Of a DNA stretch of 64,000 nt, positions 11,980 to 24,481 are shown piece after piece. Source of the DNA: Hepsetus odoe (Eukaryota; Chordata; Actinopteri; Characiformes; Hepsetidae); contig CM029383.1 in assembly GCA_017165825.1 (NCBI GenBank), forward strand, positions 3,505,626 to 3,569,625, in the 5' to 3' direction. A model generated the notes under the pieces. That model was not told the DNA's origin. It searched no databases and saw only the letters and a program-made list of their open reading frames with translations. The position numbers and the translations under genes are program-made. Position 1 is the stretch's first letter. Each line of letters starts with the position of its first letter.

Positions 11980-12420
11980 TGCAAGCTAAGCAGGCCAGTG
12001 GTTGGAAATACAAAGTTGGTGCTGGAGTTTCTAATAATGTGGCCTGTGAGTGGAAGTAGAGGGTGTGTGTTCATGGTGACAAAAAGCAGAAGTACAGGAT
12101 GGGTATTCTAGTAAATTGGCCTGGGATTAGACATGGAGGGTGGGAGTTCTTGATAAAAACACCTGTGAGTAGAACTACAAGAGGAGTATTCCTAATAAAG
12201 TGGCCAGTGATTAGAGGATGTGTGTTTCTAATAAAGTGACAAGAAGGCTGAAATATAGGGTGGGCATTTCAATAAAGTGGTCAGTGATTAGAAGTAGAAG
12301 GTGTGTGTTTCTAATAAAGAGCCAAAAAGCAGAGGGTGGGTATTCTAGGAAAGTGGCGTGGAATTAGACCGGGTTGGTCTAATGTATATGTTTCCAATAA
12401 AGTAGCGCGTGAATAGACCT
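11980..12420 (+). repeat. Degenerate minisatellite with AATAAAGTGG core, upstream of parg
   Basis: A roughly 50-60 bp unit containing TTTCTAATAAAGTGGCC, AGTGATTAGA and AGGGTGGGTGT repeats about eight times with variable spacing and ends directly before the parg first exon. Each unit carries AATAAA on the strand of parg transcription. A lone related unit is near 58765. Confidence 0.7.
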
Positions 12421-12603
12421 TATGATTGTTTGTGTTTTGGCGCCATCTGCTGGTGCGAAGAACGAACAGCAACGTGCAGTGCGGGGCGGACTCGGCGCTC
12501 AGCGGCTCCTCGCGCGCTCACTTTCACATTTGTTACACCGCTCACGCGCTTCACTCCTGCGCCTCTGCTGTAAATAAAATACAGACAGCGCCGTCTCCGC
12601 ACA
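12421..12603 (+). promoter_or_regulatory. parg: Predicted parg promoter and non-coding first exon
   Basis: GC- and CpG-rich sequence ends at CGCACA, followed by the donor GTGAGTAG at 12604. The next exon begins exactly at its ATG (14229). The reading frame open through this segment does not continue in frame into exon 2, so I treat it as 5' UTR. The transcription start is not determined; no TATA box is evident. What could overturn this is a transcript starting elsewhere. Confidence 0.5.
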
Positions 12604-13007
12604 GTGAGTAGCTGAAATATCTCCCTTTTCTCCCTCTCGGAAGGACTCTCAGTTAAACCGACGGCTTTAGTGAAGCTAAAGTTTAAGAACAGCCCAGTGT
12701 CGAAGCATTTTTGCGAAAACGAAAGCGGAAGTTTCACATTGGTCGAGTCGATTTTTATCTAAAGGAGCGTGAATTAATGACAGACGGTCTTCGTGTTCTG
12801 TCTTTCTCTCGTTAATTCTCGCCGTCTCTCTGAATGGGGACAGGATTGTCACTCAGAAGTTGTCCAGCTCTTCCCAGTGAGCGGTTTTGAGGCTTAATGT
12901 TGAAAATTTGGTGAAAATGGAGGTTTATCCTGAACAGAATCACACCTGTCTGACTCTGTTTGTAATTTACTATTTAATCACTCACCTGCATGTTAATATC
13001 TGTCGGA

Positions 13008-13112
13008 TAATCCCCAGATGAGGACTAAACCTAGACCTGGACTACACTATGCTTTCAGTGGAGAATCTCCATTTAAAATGATGTTTAGTCCAGGATTAGG
13101 TTTATAATCCCT
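13008..13112. mobile_element. Short palindromic MITE in parg intron 1
   Basis: Imperfect inverted arms, GGACTAAACCTAGACCTGGA on the left and TCCAGGATTAGGTTTATAAT on the right, flank a short centre. The pattern is that of a small foldback MITE. Confidence 0.5.
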
Positions 13113-13185
13113 GTCCCACGCTGAGACACAGGTGCTTCATCTTTTAATGTACTTTCACTTTTGGTCCTGAGACGCAGGAGTGATG

Positions 13186-13432
13186 GGACAATTTGTCATA
13201 GCAAAACACAGCACAGCACACTGAACCACAACAAAATGTCACCTCTGCATTTTACCCATACACACACACAAACTCTCTCACACACACACACAAGCAGCAG
13301 GGGGCAGCTATTGAAAGCATCCGGGGAGCAGTGATGGGGACAGTACCTTGCCCAAGGGTACATACTGGCATTCAAACCCACAATCTTCTGATCCTGGGGC
13401 CAACTCCCTAACCACTAGGTCACCGTTGCCCC
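13186..13432 (-). repeat. tRNA-derived SINE (GGGGCAGC family), copy 3
   Basis: Reverse orientation copy in parg intron 1; the head reads out as ACCACTAGGTCACCGTTGCC at the right border. An expanded CA run lies near 13258-13292. Confidence 0.75.
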
Positions 13433-13589
13433 AATGACTGTCATCAAAATAGAAATGAAAGTAAAACATCATCACATGCATAATTTCTTCTAGAATACTT
13501 TATGATATCTTGCATTAAAAAGGGCCAATGTTCCAATGTTCACGCATTTATTCCATTTATTTAATGGATTAAAGTGGTTAGGGGCCACT

Positions 13590-13698
13590 TTAATCATGTA
13601 GTGGTTAGGGACTAGGACCCTTGCCCCGAGGTACCGTTGCCATCACTGTTCCCCTGGCGCTGGATGTATGGGTAAAAGTAGTCACTTTCACTTTTATA
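13590..13698 (+). repeat. Decayed partial tRNA-SINE copy
   Basis: Pieces of the GGGGCAGC family remain: TAGTGGTTAGGGACTAGG, GAGGTACCGTTGCCATCACT and GTCACTTTCACTTTT, with the middle deleted. Confidence 0.55.
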
Positions 13699-14228
13699 TG
13701 GGCCTCTGAGTAGCAGCTTCAGTCCTGTCAGGTAAGGTTTAAACGAGTCATTGTATAATCTCTGTATAAATTCTGGCCCATTTCAGCCCAAACTTTTGTT
13801 AAGTCATGCAAGGTTTCATCACATCTGTTCACACAGTCACACACAGATTTGGACATTTGAAGCTACAGCTGTCATTCTGGAATGCACTTGGACATGAACC
13901 ACAAGCAGTGGACAGGGGGCTAAAATGAAATGGAAATGTCCCAAGACTGTGATGTCATTCTAATGGGAGTTAGGTGTCATCATGTCAAAAGTTTTAGATG
14001 GTGTGTGTATTTAGCTTTACTGACAGGTTCCTTGATGGACCTCAATTCACCACAAAAATGAGCTTTTTTATATACTTTCAATTCTTTCTAACAGGTCTGA
14101 TTATTTAAGATTTTTTGGTTATCTCTCCCTATTCACATTTATCATTTTGGGGAATATGCTTCTTTAAATGTTTACACTTTCATCACTATTTGTTTGAATG
14201 CCATCTCTCCCATCTTCTTTCTCAATAG

Positions 14229-17200
14229 ATGACTTATAAAAATGACAGCTCTCAAATGAAGCAATGTCTCAGCCATGTGGAGTTGGGGGACAAGAGTGGA
14301 ACAGACTCCAGTGAAGGATCCTCAGGACAGCAGGCACCCAAACAGGGGCACAGTCACCCTTTCAGTGAGAAAGCCTCAGGTTCGGGGTCACCCCCCGACA
14401 CTGGGGAAGAGTGGGGAAATATGTTTCCCATTCATCGTCTGAAGAAAGAGCCGGAGTGCCACATGCAGCTCGACAAACTGTGTTCTAACAAAAACCACAC
14501 TGTGCTTATAGATGTAATGGGCTTTTTCTTATCAACTAATATCACTATCATATCAAATATCCCATTTATTTCATTTATTCATTTAAAACAGCAGCCGCCC
14601 CTTCTGATTCAAATGTTTTAAAATCTGTAGCTTTTTAAATAGGTTTGTTAAAACCATCTAGTTGAGTTCAATCTCCAGGTATGTGAAGAACAGTTTGGTA
14701 CTACATTGGTGGTCAATAAGAATCTATGGATGTCAGTTTAATTCAATGAGACACAGGCACTATTTAAAATGTGAATGCATCAAAGATGCACTGAAAAATC
14801 ATTGTGATCCAACCGATCAAACCACATTTAGAACTGGCCTGGATATATATTGTGCAAATGTGTCCATGGCCACATAGAAGCACTGCCTATTCAGTTGTTG
14901 TCCTCTGCATAAGCAGAAGAATGTACCCATTTGTGTGCCAACAGCATATTGAAACATATTGAAACAACAGCATATATTAAAAACAACAATGCATTTGGTC
15001 TTTGAAAACAGCAATGATGTTCCCTCTTATTTCCACATTGCGCAGAGAAGTTTAATCCCATTACAAGTTGTCACTCAAGACACATGTGGGGATGTATTGC
15101 CGTACTTGGAGCTGTTGCTTGTGATCGAATGACCCAAGACCTCTTCTAATGGCAGCTCATAACAAGCAGTTTTAATCCCTTATAACATATTCTGTTTTAG
15201 CTTTAAGTACTATCGTATAATTCCATTTCTTCTGTCAAACTAATATGGATTTACAGCTGGGCATTCATGACATTGAAATTAACAGAATGTTGAAAGGAGT
15301 AATAATAAAAGATGGCCTGTGTAAAAGTTACAGTGACACAATTAATTGTAAGCTTTATTTGACAGAAAAATTTAGTTCTCACCCTGAAACACGATAAAAC
15401 ATAACGCAATGTGTTAAGAACATTATAGATCAGTGCAACATTATTTATCCATGTAAATCCTATTTTCACAGACAGATGCGTTTCAAAACGGCAGACTCCT
15501 TCCGTTTAAGGGGCACCATGTTTGGGACAGCAACCATGTGAAATTACCTTCAAATTTCGTAAGTCATGTTTTTTTTCTGAAGCTAGTTAGTGGAGCTGTG
15601 CATAAAATGGACAAAAGAGCGGTGTTGCTTTAATGCTGCTTTTTGCGAATGTGATATGCTTTGTTGTATATTCCAGCAAAATGGTGCATCAGTAATGTGA
15701 CACAGAAACCCATCTGGAACTGTTAAAGGATTAGTTCATAAAACTTACATAACGTTCCACACTCCAGATTTAGTCTATGAACCAAGTCATATTTGGTGTT
15801 TAAATTTAGTTCTTAGGTTTACCACTGGAGCTACAAGTCACACTGTATCCAGTCATTACTAATTGATTTTATGTATGATTTTAAAATCATACTGTGTCCC
15901 AGACTACATCCACAATCTGCTCCACCTTTTTTTGAGCAGGTTGAGAAAAGTTCTGGTGATGTATTTTTACTTTTATCGAGTGACTTTTAAATTCTAGTGT
16001 TTTTTTTAGCATAATTGTCATTGCGGTCCTAAACCTCAGAAGTCAGACTGGGACACAAAATGTATTTCCTGAAGGAGTACATCTGAAGTAAATGGGAAAT
16101 AAAATGTTTTATTCTCACTGAACTATGCCTGAGGTGCTCGCAGGTCAAAATTATGATTGTTTAGAGGTTTGTTTTCATTGCAGCCTTCAAAGTCTGGCTT
16201 GGAGTCTCGCTGGAAAACAACACAAAGGGCACTACAAAGCCTTACAAAGGCTAATGCTTCAGTAAAAGATATTGAGGTATGATAATGATATTAAATACAA
16301 AATCTTTACCATACCTTACTGCTATGACAACTGTGCTTAATGCAGATTAGATGATATTGATTGATTTTCTTCTTTCTTGTCTTTTTTCAGACGGCCATTA
16401 TGTCGTACAATCATGCGTACAAATCAGAATGGGGTTTTGATGCCCTTTACTCCTATGTTTTGGTCAGTGAGTTCTTTAGTAGTTAAGAGCACATGGATGA
16501 CTCTACACTGATTTTGCCAATTAATTTGATACAACTACCTTATACAGTCATGTGAAAAAATTAGGAAACCTCATTAAATATTCAGCTCTTTATTAAGAAA
16601 TCTTCACATATCGATGTCTAATCTTGTTTTTAATTATTTCTTGAAATGAAAGTGATTTAATTGCAGGCCAAACAAAAGTTAACCTTGATTTATTCATTAA
16701 ACAAAAGATATCAACAAAAATCTGTATTCTAACTTAGGAAAATGTTGAGACACCCTAATGGCTAGTGTTCCCCCTTTGGCTGAAATAACCACAGTGAGAC
16801 ACTTCTTGTAGCATCAACCAGTCTCTGACATCGGTCTGAAGAAAGTTTGATCCACTCCTCAATGCACAGTTCTTTAAGCTGTGAGATGTTTGAGGGGTTT
16901 CTTCCTTGTACAGCCCGCTTCAAGTCGCCCCACAGCATCTCAATGGGATTAAGATTTGGGCTTTGAATCGGCCACTCCAGGACTCTCCATTTCTTAGCTT
17001 TCAGCCAGTCTTTGCTGGATTTACTGGTATGTTTTGGGTCATTGTCGTATTGCAGGGTTCAGTTCCGCTTCAGCTTTAATGTTCTTACAGATGTTCCTCA
17101 AGCACCCTCTCATACACAGTAGAATTCATGGTGGATTCAATGATGGTGAGCTGGCCAGGTCCTGCTGCAGCAAAGCAACACCAAACCATGACACTTCCAC

Positions 17201-20200
17201 CTCCATGTTTCACAGTTGGTATGAGGTTGTTTTCCTGGAACGCTGTAGTTGGTTTACGCCAGACATGTCCTCTGTTCTGGTGTCCAGATTTAACTTTAGA
17301 CTCATCTGTCCAAAGAATGTCGCATTTTTGTAGATTTAAATTTTACAGCAGATTTTAAATGTCCATATGTCCAAGAATGTAACAAAAACCCACAGGCCTT
17401 CATAGGGTGTCCTAATTATTTTAAATGACTGTACATGTGCTTTACAATTATTCATCATAGCTGATCTGTTTTCTGCACAGTTTAGAAGCCACCTTCAGCT
17501 CTGTCCAGAAATGTTTAAAGGATCAGTACTGACTTAATAATTATCACTACTGGCATGTTAAGTGGTGTTGCACTGGATGATAGATGATGTAAGTGTAATT
17601 TGGAACCTCATATAACAGTGTTTTTTTTTTTTTATGTAAAACTTTTTTTCACCAGAAAGTACAAAGGCAAGAGAACAATTTTTCCAATGTGATCTCCAAA
17701 ATTGCCAAACTGGCACTGCAGCTGCCGGAACATATCAGACACGTAAGAGTGGAACTATATTCATGTTTTTTATATCAACTTAGCACATAAATGTTTGTTG
17801 GTGGGATAGAGGGCCAGCCATCCTACCCATCTAGAGAGGGCAGAGGATTATGCTCTCTTGGCCTTCTGGCCACAGGTAGCTATAACATTGCAACATAAAA
17901 GAAAAGATAACAAAAATAACACACTTATTAGGCAATTTCATTTTATTGCTTATAGTCTGAGTGAAAAATCCATCAAAACTACTCTAATATTTTAGCTCAG
18001 ATCGCTTTACTAAATATACCAAGTGCATAGAATATTTATCTTTTGTGCATTACATCATTTGCATACCATAGTTTTTACTATTATATATTTTGTTTGTGCA
18101 CAGCCCATTCCTCTACTGAGGCAGAACCAAAGTCATTCCATAACACTGTCCCAGGTGCAGATCTCCTGTCTGCTGGCCAATGCTTTCTTCTGCACCTTCC
18201 CCCATCGTAACAGCACAAAGCCTGGCAGTGAATATGCCAAGTTCCCCACAATCAACTTCAGCAGGTAGGATTCCCACCACCTCTTTCCATCTTTGACAGC
18301 GTGTAAAGTAAACTGTGTATAAATAAATTAAATAAGCTCATTTTCGTCAGCCCCAATGAAAAGGAAAAATCAGACCAGAAATTATTTATTTCTCTTAGCA
18401 AATAACATCTAGTTCTGTAAAGAATGCTAAAGGATGTCTTTTAGCTTTCAGACACTGTTAATCGTATTAGTTGTTTTTGCCAGACTAATCACAGATAGAA
18501 GCACTCAAAGGATTGTAATTAAAACCATCTTTAAAATAAGAATGTTGTAGTTTAAAGATAGCAGGTTTACACTCATATAATTAAGATATTCATCCTTTTC
18601 TTTCTTTCATGTACTATCACAGCCTGTTTGGTAACATGTGTCTGCGGAAAATTCAGAAGCTGAGAGCTCTTTTTCATTATTTCAACACGGTGACTGAAGA
18701 AGGTAATTGTCTTCCTTTTTAATGATGAAGTACAGCACTGCAATAGAATCTTTCACCAAAATAGTTCACCTTTTTTTTTCTTGTCATAAACTTTAGAAGT
18801 TAATGTAGAAATTAAAGTTTTTAGATCAGAAATTCAATGAAAATGAATATTCAGACCATATTTTTAAATATAATATATTTTACTGTAAGTAAAAGGCATA
18901 TGAATGCTGCACAAAATTAAAGAAAAAGAAAAGAAAACATTGCACCTGGTTTCATCAGATAACTGGCTGGGAAGTAGTGATTATGTGTATACATCTTTTG
19001 GATGCTCTGGGACGTATCATCAGTGATGTAACCTGTGGTCATTGGGTGTTTTGGGTCTTTCAACGTCATACACCCTTGCCCCTTGCCCAGGTGACCCGTC
19101 GATCAGATTTTCAGGTTGATCAGACCCCAACCTGCGCCCATGGATCAGCCCACAGCCACCCACAGCCACCTTGTGGCCTTCTCTGCGGCTTCACATACAA
19201 ACCGAATGGCCCTTTTCCTAGCCACTCCTGTTAGGCCCAGTTGGTTGAGCACTTCTCTACCAGTTTCTGGTACATTTTCTTTCATTTGAAAGTGAAGTGA
19301 AAGTGACAACCCTTGTCATTGCGAGGTCACAGCACAGCATTCGTGAACCACAACGAAATTGGACCTCTGCTTTTAACACACAAACACAGTGCAGCAGTGG
19401 GCAGCTGAAAGCGCCCGGGGAGCAGTGACGGGGACGGTACCTTGCTCAGGGGTACCTCAGGTACCTCAACCTACTTGTGAGGGAATCGAACCCACAATCT
19501 TCCAATGCAGGGCCAACTCCCTAACCACTAGGCCACCGCTGCCATACACCCTCCACCCTCCATATGCTCTTCCCAGGGCACGGTGAGTTCAAGGACAATC
19601 AGTTGTTTCGTTGCCTCTGAGACAATAATTATGTTTGGCTAAGTTTATGTTTGAAATAAGTGATGTTTCAGCGATGTGCTGAGGGAACTTCAACTGCTTC
19701 CTTAGGTCAGCTTGCAGCTGCCAATCCGAGGCTGTATAGAGGAGACCTGACCTTATTCTTCGCTGACGACAGGGCTCCTCTCCAGCTTTGACAAAGGCAA
19801 TTCTTGTCTTTGTGCCAAAATGGTGTTTGCCAGGAATTATGGCGTTGCCTATACTTTCTGCGACCGCCTTCAGCACCTGGTCATGGCGCCAGCGGTAGCC
19901 ATAGGAAAAGACCCAAACCAGCTCTCCCGGTGGCCAACATTCCCCACCAGCTCCTTTTGCCTGAGGCGTGACTCTACCACCTCTACTTCTCTTTCCGCTC
20001 TCCACTTCCTCCCTGTTCTCACCTCAATGCCAGCTGCTGACACTTTCTGGTCCCTGAAATCCCTGTCCTGAAGAACTTCTCTTGTACGTGCCACCTTGAA
20101 TTCTTCTGTGAGACCACTAAATGGGAGCTGCAAGGTGTTACTGGTTCCACAGAGGGCTGCACTGCTGAGGCAGCGGGGGAAGCCCAACCACTTGCACAGA

Positions 20201-23200
20201 AAGTTAGTAATTCTCCTCTCCAGGGACTGCACAGTTGAAACTGGAACCGAGTAAACAAGCAGAGGCCACAGGACACGTGGTAGGATGGAGTGCTGGTAAA
20301 TCCAGGCCTTGAATCTATCTGGCAGGCCTGACTCAGTGAGGTCATCCATAAAGGCTCTTATGGGGGGCTGCCGCACGCCAGACCTGGTTAGGGGACCTCT
20401 TCATTCCACCTCAGCTGACTTGGCCACCATATTCATTGTCAGGGCAAAAAGGATGACTGAGATGGTACACTCAGTTATTATCCCTTTTTCCAGCCGATGC
20501 CAGTCAGATGTTACTCCTCCAGAAGTTAGTCTCAGTCTGAAATTGTCATAATAATCCTCATCCAGGATGAGGTCCTTTATTATACTGGGGACATGGTGGC
20601 GGTGTAGTGCCAGATCAATCATGTGTGGAATTGATCCATACACATTGGCCAAATCCAGCCATAGCACACATAAGTCACCCCTGTTCTCCCGGGCTTCTCA
20701 AATGAGCTGTGTGACTGTACCAGTGTGCGCTAAGCAGCCAGGTACTCCAGGAATGCCACCCTTCTGCACTGAGGTATCGATGTAGTTTTTCTTAAGGAGA
20801 AACTCAGTGAGCCTCCAGGAAACGATGCTAAAAAAAACCTTTCCTTTGACACTCAATAGTGAGATGGACCGAAACTGGCTAATGTGCCTCGAATTTGTAC
20901 AGTAAAGGTGTATGAAACACCTAAATGAAAAACACTTCTGAGATAATTAGCTTGATAATATGGAATTGGAGCTTTTTCTTGTGAGCCACGAAAGATTTCT
21001 TCCAAAAGAATGATAAGAGAAAAGCCTGCAATCGTTCAGATCAACTTAAAGGTCAATCGAAATGTGCTGCCCAGAAATAAAAAAGAAAACATCTGCACAG
21101 TAACCACCTCGTTTCCTACACTCCGCAGCAGAGTCCTTTATCAAAAAAAGAAACGAGAAAATGAGATTTATATCATACATTTGCACTTAATATAGAATAT
21201 GAATCTGTGTTTACACTTACTGGAGTTCTTAAAGTGTCTGGATACTTTAGTTGATCCTCACTGTAAATTTTAAAGTGCAGATGTTTTTAGAAAAATATTA
21301 GCCCTTCTCTTGGCATCATCCTTCAAAATCATGGTCAACTTGGCATGCTCAGAAATTTGACTGTTACCACAGAGCATGTAGGTTGTTGACAACTTTATTA
21401 GAGTTTAGGAGCCATTGGTACTTGTTATGCTTCTTACTTCATTCTGTTATTTTCTTTAAATGTTTGCATATCTATTTTTGAAAATTCAGAATGGTTATTG
21501 ATGGTGTGTGTGCTGTTTCATTCTGTTTTGTAACAGAAACAAAACCTGATGGACTGGTCACTTTTGAAAGAATTTGCATTCCTAAATCTGAACTTCCTGT
21601 TTGGAGAACGTAAGTGACTTTGCTTTTGCTTGTTAACTTATGCAAGAACTAAAAAACTGAGTCTGGTGCCATTTTTGACCTACAGGAAAAAGGAGACTCT
21701 GACCAACCTCCAAGTCTCTCCTGTAGGCTCCATTGAGAAAGATGGCAAAGGCATGCTGCAGGTTTGTTTTTCGGTTTCACTTTCATTTTCTTCCTAGGCA
21801 AGAAATTTGGACTATGAGGGTGGGACTTATTTAGCAGACATTGTTTTTCAGATAAAGCTTAAAACTATTTGCTAGGATTACCTGAAGATCTAAGTATGGC
21901 TAACCAATGAACCCTGTTCCTGTTTTTTCACAATCCTTTCTTATTGGACAGGTGGACTTTGCTTGCAACTTCATAGGTGGAGGGGTGCTGGGAAGAGGAC
22001 TAGTCCAAGAAGAGATCCGATTCCTTATGAGCCCAGAGCTGATCGTGGCCAGGCTCTTCACAGAGAAGCTGGAAGACAATGAGTGTTTGAAGATCACAGG
22101 TAGTGGCCAAGTAGTTTTAAGACACCACCATGTGCAATAGCACCCTGTAAACCTTTAATGAGTTCAGTCCTAAGGGGAAAATTGAGAACTTGGACGCATG
22201 ACTGCTTGCTGTTTCCTTTGAACTGTTTCTGTCTTTATTTCCTCCTCAGGGGTTCAGACATACAGCATATACACAGGCTACAGCGATAGCTTTGAATGGC
22301 AAGGACCATTTACAGATAAAACCAAGAGGTAAGAAGAATCATAAAGGCGAAACTCCTACAACCCAAACCCAAAAAAACATATTTTATCATAAAAGAAAAC
22401 CAATGCTTAACAATGCACTGGCATAGCAGTTAACCCAATTACAAGAGTTCATAACCAACTCCCAGTGTTTGTTATAGAGATGAATGGAGAAGGAGGTATT
22501 GTCAGATTGTGGCTATTGATGCCTTGTTCTTCAAGAACCCCAGGGATCAGTACACAGAGGAAAACATAAAGCGAGAGCTCAACAAGGTGAGTTGTCTTTC
22601 TGGAACACTAATGCATTATTGTATGAAATCTTTAAGTAAGCAGTTTCACTCCAGGGGATTGCTATATTTTGTTTTTAAAGGCGTACATTGGCTTCAGGAA
22701 AGACCCCAATACTCCACCTGAATACACTTCTGCCATTGCAACTGGCAACTGGGGATGTGGGGCTTTTAATGGTGATCCAAAACTCAAAGGTAACTGGTGC
22801 CTCAGGGACTTGTAAGAATGCTTTAACTGATCTTGGCAGCTGTACTGATGTGCTAAGTATTATATTATCTTTAAAAAGCTCTCATCCAGATGATGGCTGC
22901 AGCTGTGGCTCAGCGAGATTTGGCATTCTTCACCTTTGGGAACAAGTTGCAGGCACAGGAGCTGCAGAGCATGCATGACATACTAAAGAGTCACACGATC
23001 ACTGTTGGTTAGTTTTATTTAACTTCACACCAAAATATCAAAAATGCATGATAATGGACATAAGCAGTAGATTAAGCTCCATGTGAGCATAGAACAGCAT
23101 GCTGGTGTTGCTGTATTAAAATAGTTGATTTTAATAAAATCTCTCTTTTCACAGGTGATTTATACCTTCTGCTAAAGGACTTCTGTGATGATTATAGTCG

Positions 23201-23273
23201 TTCTCAGCATAAATCAAAGGATGTGTTTGAATACATCAAAGAGAAGAAGGGCTCTTACTCTAGTCATCTGTGA
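14229..23273 (+). CDS. parg: Poly(ADP-ribose) glycohydrolase (PARG-like), complete
   Basis: The enzyme hydrolyses ribose-ribose bonds of poly(ADP-ribose), reversing PARP signalling in nucleus and cytoplasm. Coding exons: 14229-14513, 15472-15558, 16184-16276, 16391-16462, 17656-17742, 18104-18264, 18623-18702, 21537-21609, 21686-21761, 21952-22099, 22250-22328, 22478-22586, 22681-22789, 22879-23007, 23155-23273. All have AG/GT borders and phases close to give 568 residues. The family signature is in exon 11: GGG at 347-349 and QEE at 357-359, with E359 as expected catalytic acid. Also seen are the adenine-site region QTYSIYTGYS (390-399) and ATGNWGCGAF (470-479). The N-terminus (about 85 residues before the conserved NHTVLID segment) is Ser/Gly-rich and far shorter than the long regulatory region of mammalian PARG (about 976 residues in all), so this may be the fish parg-like paralogue. 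The AATAAA at 23522 is a likely polyadenylation signal. Confidence 0.93.
16543..17433 (-). mobile_element. Tc1-like element with both terminal repeats, parg intron 5
   Basis: The left end TACAGTCATGTGAAAAAATT and the right end (read inward TACAGTCATTTAAAATAATT) form terminal inverted repeats at a TA site. The interior is the reverse complement of Tc1 transposase sequence (CACAGCATCTCAATGGGATT; GGTCATTGTCGTATTGCAGG). At about 890 bp it lacks part of a transposase gene and cannot encode one. Confidence 0.75.
18977..20885 (-). mobile_element. LINE with recognisable reverse transcriptase, parg intron 8
   Basis: On the minus strand, RT motifs run in order: FRSISLLSVKGKVFF (about 20880-20830), LWLDLANVYGSIPH with the motif-A Asp (20664-20620), TECTISVILFA and AFMDDL (the xDD motif C, near 20350). 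Further on come WIYQHSILPRVLWPLLVY and LQLPFSGLTEEFKVARTREV, and a C-terminal piece ETGREVLNQLGLTGVARKRA near 19250-19190. In-frame stops, a gap after the FMDD box and the SINE at 19288-19543 show it is dead. Confidence 0.75.
19288..19543 (-). repeat. tRNA-derived SINE (GGGGCAGC family), copy 4, nested in LINE
   Basis: Near-complete copy; minus-strand head GGCAGCGGTGGCCTAGTGG, tail CACTTTCACTTCACTTTCA. It interrupts the LINE at 18977-20885. Confidence 0.8.
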
Positions 23274-23545
23274 AGTAAACAGAACTTCGCTGGATGGCAA
23301 GAGGTATAAATTGACTAGACACACTCCCTTCCTCTTGACATAAAAAAGGGGAATAAGGATTTAAATGTATCTGCAATAGAATCTTTACTGAGCTTTGCTG
23401 TAGCACTTTAATTATTTAAGTTTTATTTCTTTTATTATGGCATAAGTAAATAAGTAAATAGTTTTTGCTAAAGCTGTGAACCTAATGCTGGAGTATTAAG
23501 TAAATGGATTAAAAAACAAAAAATAAAGTTTGGATAACCTTGGAA
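23274..23545 (+). terminator. parg: parg 3' UTR with AATAAA
   Basis: After the TGA at 23271-23273, AT-rich sequence leads to AATAAA at 23522-23527, the first clear signal downstream. The cleavage site is inferred to lie 15-25 bases later. Confidence 0.55.
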
Positions 23546-23574
23546 CCTCTCCCAAAACTGATCCAAGGAAGGAC

Positions 23575-23790
23575 AACTTGTGAACTCTTGGCAGACTAAA
23601 TCAACATCTTCAGCTCTTTGTCATGTTTCTCTAACCATTCCTGAACAATGCTGTGTAGCAGGACAGGTCCTGCTGAACGAGACCACTGTCAGTAGAAAAT
23701 ATTGTTGCTTCAAAGGGGACTATTTGGTTCACAGTTTATTTAGGGTGTGCAATATGAATGTGATTACTTACAGAGATCATCAAAGACTAT
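23575..23790 (-). mobile_element. Tc1-like fragment between parg and ogdh
   Basis: Plus-strand phrases CTAACCATTCCTGAACAATG, GGACAGGTCCTGCTGAACG and AGACCACTG parallel the fragment at 4190-4565. Only a short internal part remains. From 23800 to 24480 I see nothing further. Confidence 0.5.
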
Positions 23791-24481
23791 TGTGGAGGGT
23801 ATAAAAGCCTAATTGAGTCATAAAGAATATTGTTATCTGAGGCTACAACTCACTTTAGCCAAGAAAGTTGAAGTCTAAAATTATACAAAGATGTATAAGT
23901 GAATTTCTGAAATATAGGTGTGATTGCAGAAAACTTTTGGAATTCAAAAAAGCAGATACACAATCAGAAGAGCAGCAACAAAAAAAATAAAATGAATAAA
24001 AGGAATATAGATTTTTAGAAAAAGGCTTACACTGGCAAGATCAGAAAGTGAATTACCTGCTGATCTAATGAGCTAAAGTATGGGCAGAGTGATTACAGCA
24101 GGGAGAGAAGAGCAACTTGGGAGATGGAAGCTGTAGGGAAGTGATGGTGTATTCTGTTTATTTGGCCAAAAAAAACACCAGCACTGTCTAATGGAGCTGT
24201 TTATGGTTCTGCCTAGAAGTCTGAACCCAAAACTCATGATTGCTGGTTAAAGAGTTGCGAGCATTTAGGTTATCCCTGAAGTTTTCTTTTACCGGATGCT
24301 CAAAACATCTATTAGCTTCTGTAGATCTGAACATGATGGTGAGGCATTAGCATGTGTGAGAAGCAGTAAGCGTTCTTTAAAGTAGCACAAGTAAGTTAAT
24401 CAGAAACAGTGACATTAAAACGTGTTAAATCACACATTATAAGAAAAGCCGATTAGATAAAAGCGAACTCAATGAAATACC

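Noticed and set aside
12426..12611. 61-codon ORF as the N-terminus of parg
   Set aside because: Its frame does not continue into exon 2 through the GTGAGT donor at 12604, and the ORF's own stop lies just beyond that donor.
19589..20667. Minus-strand ORFs of 88-168 codons as host genes
   Set aside because: They are fragments of LINE reverse transcriptase lying inside a parg intron on the opposite strand.
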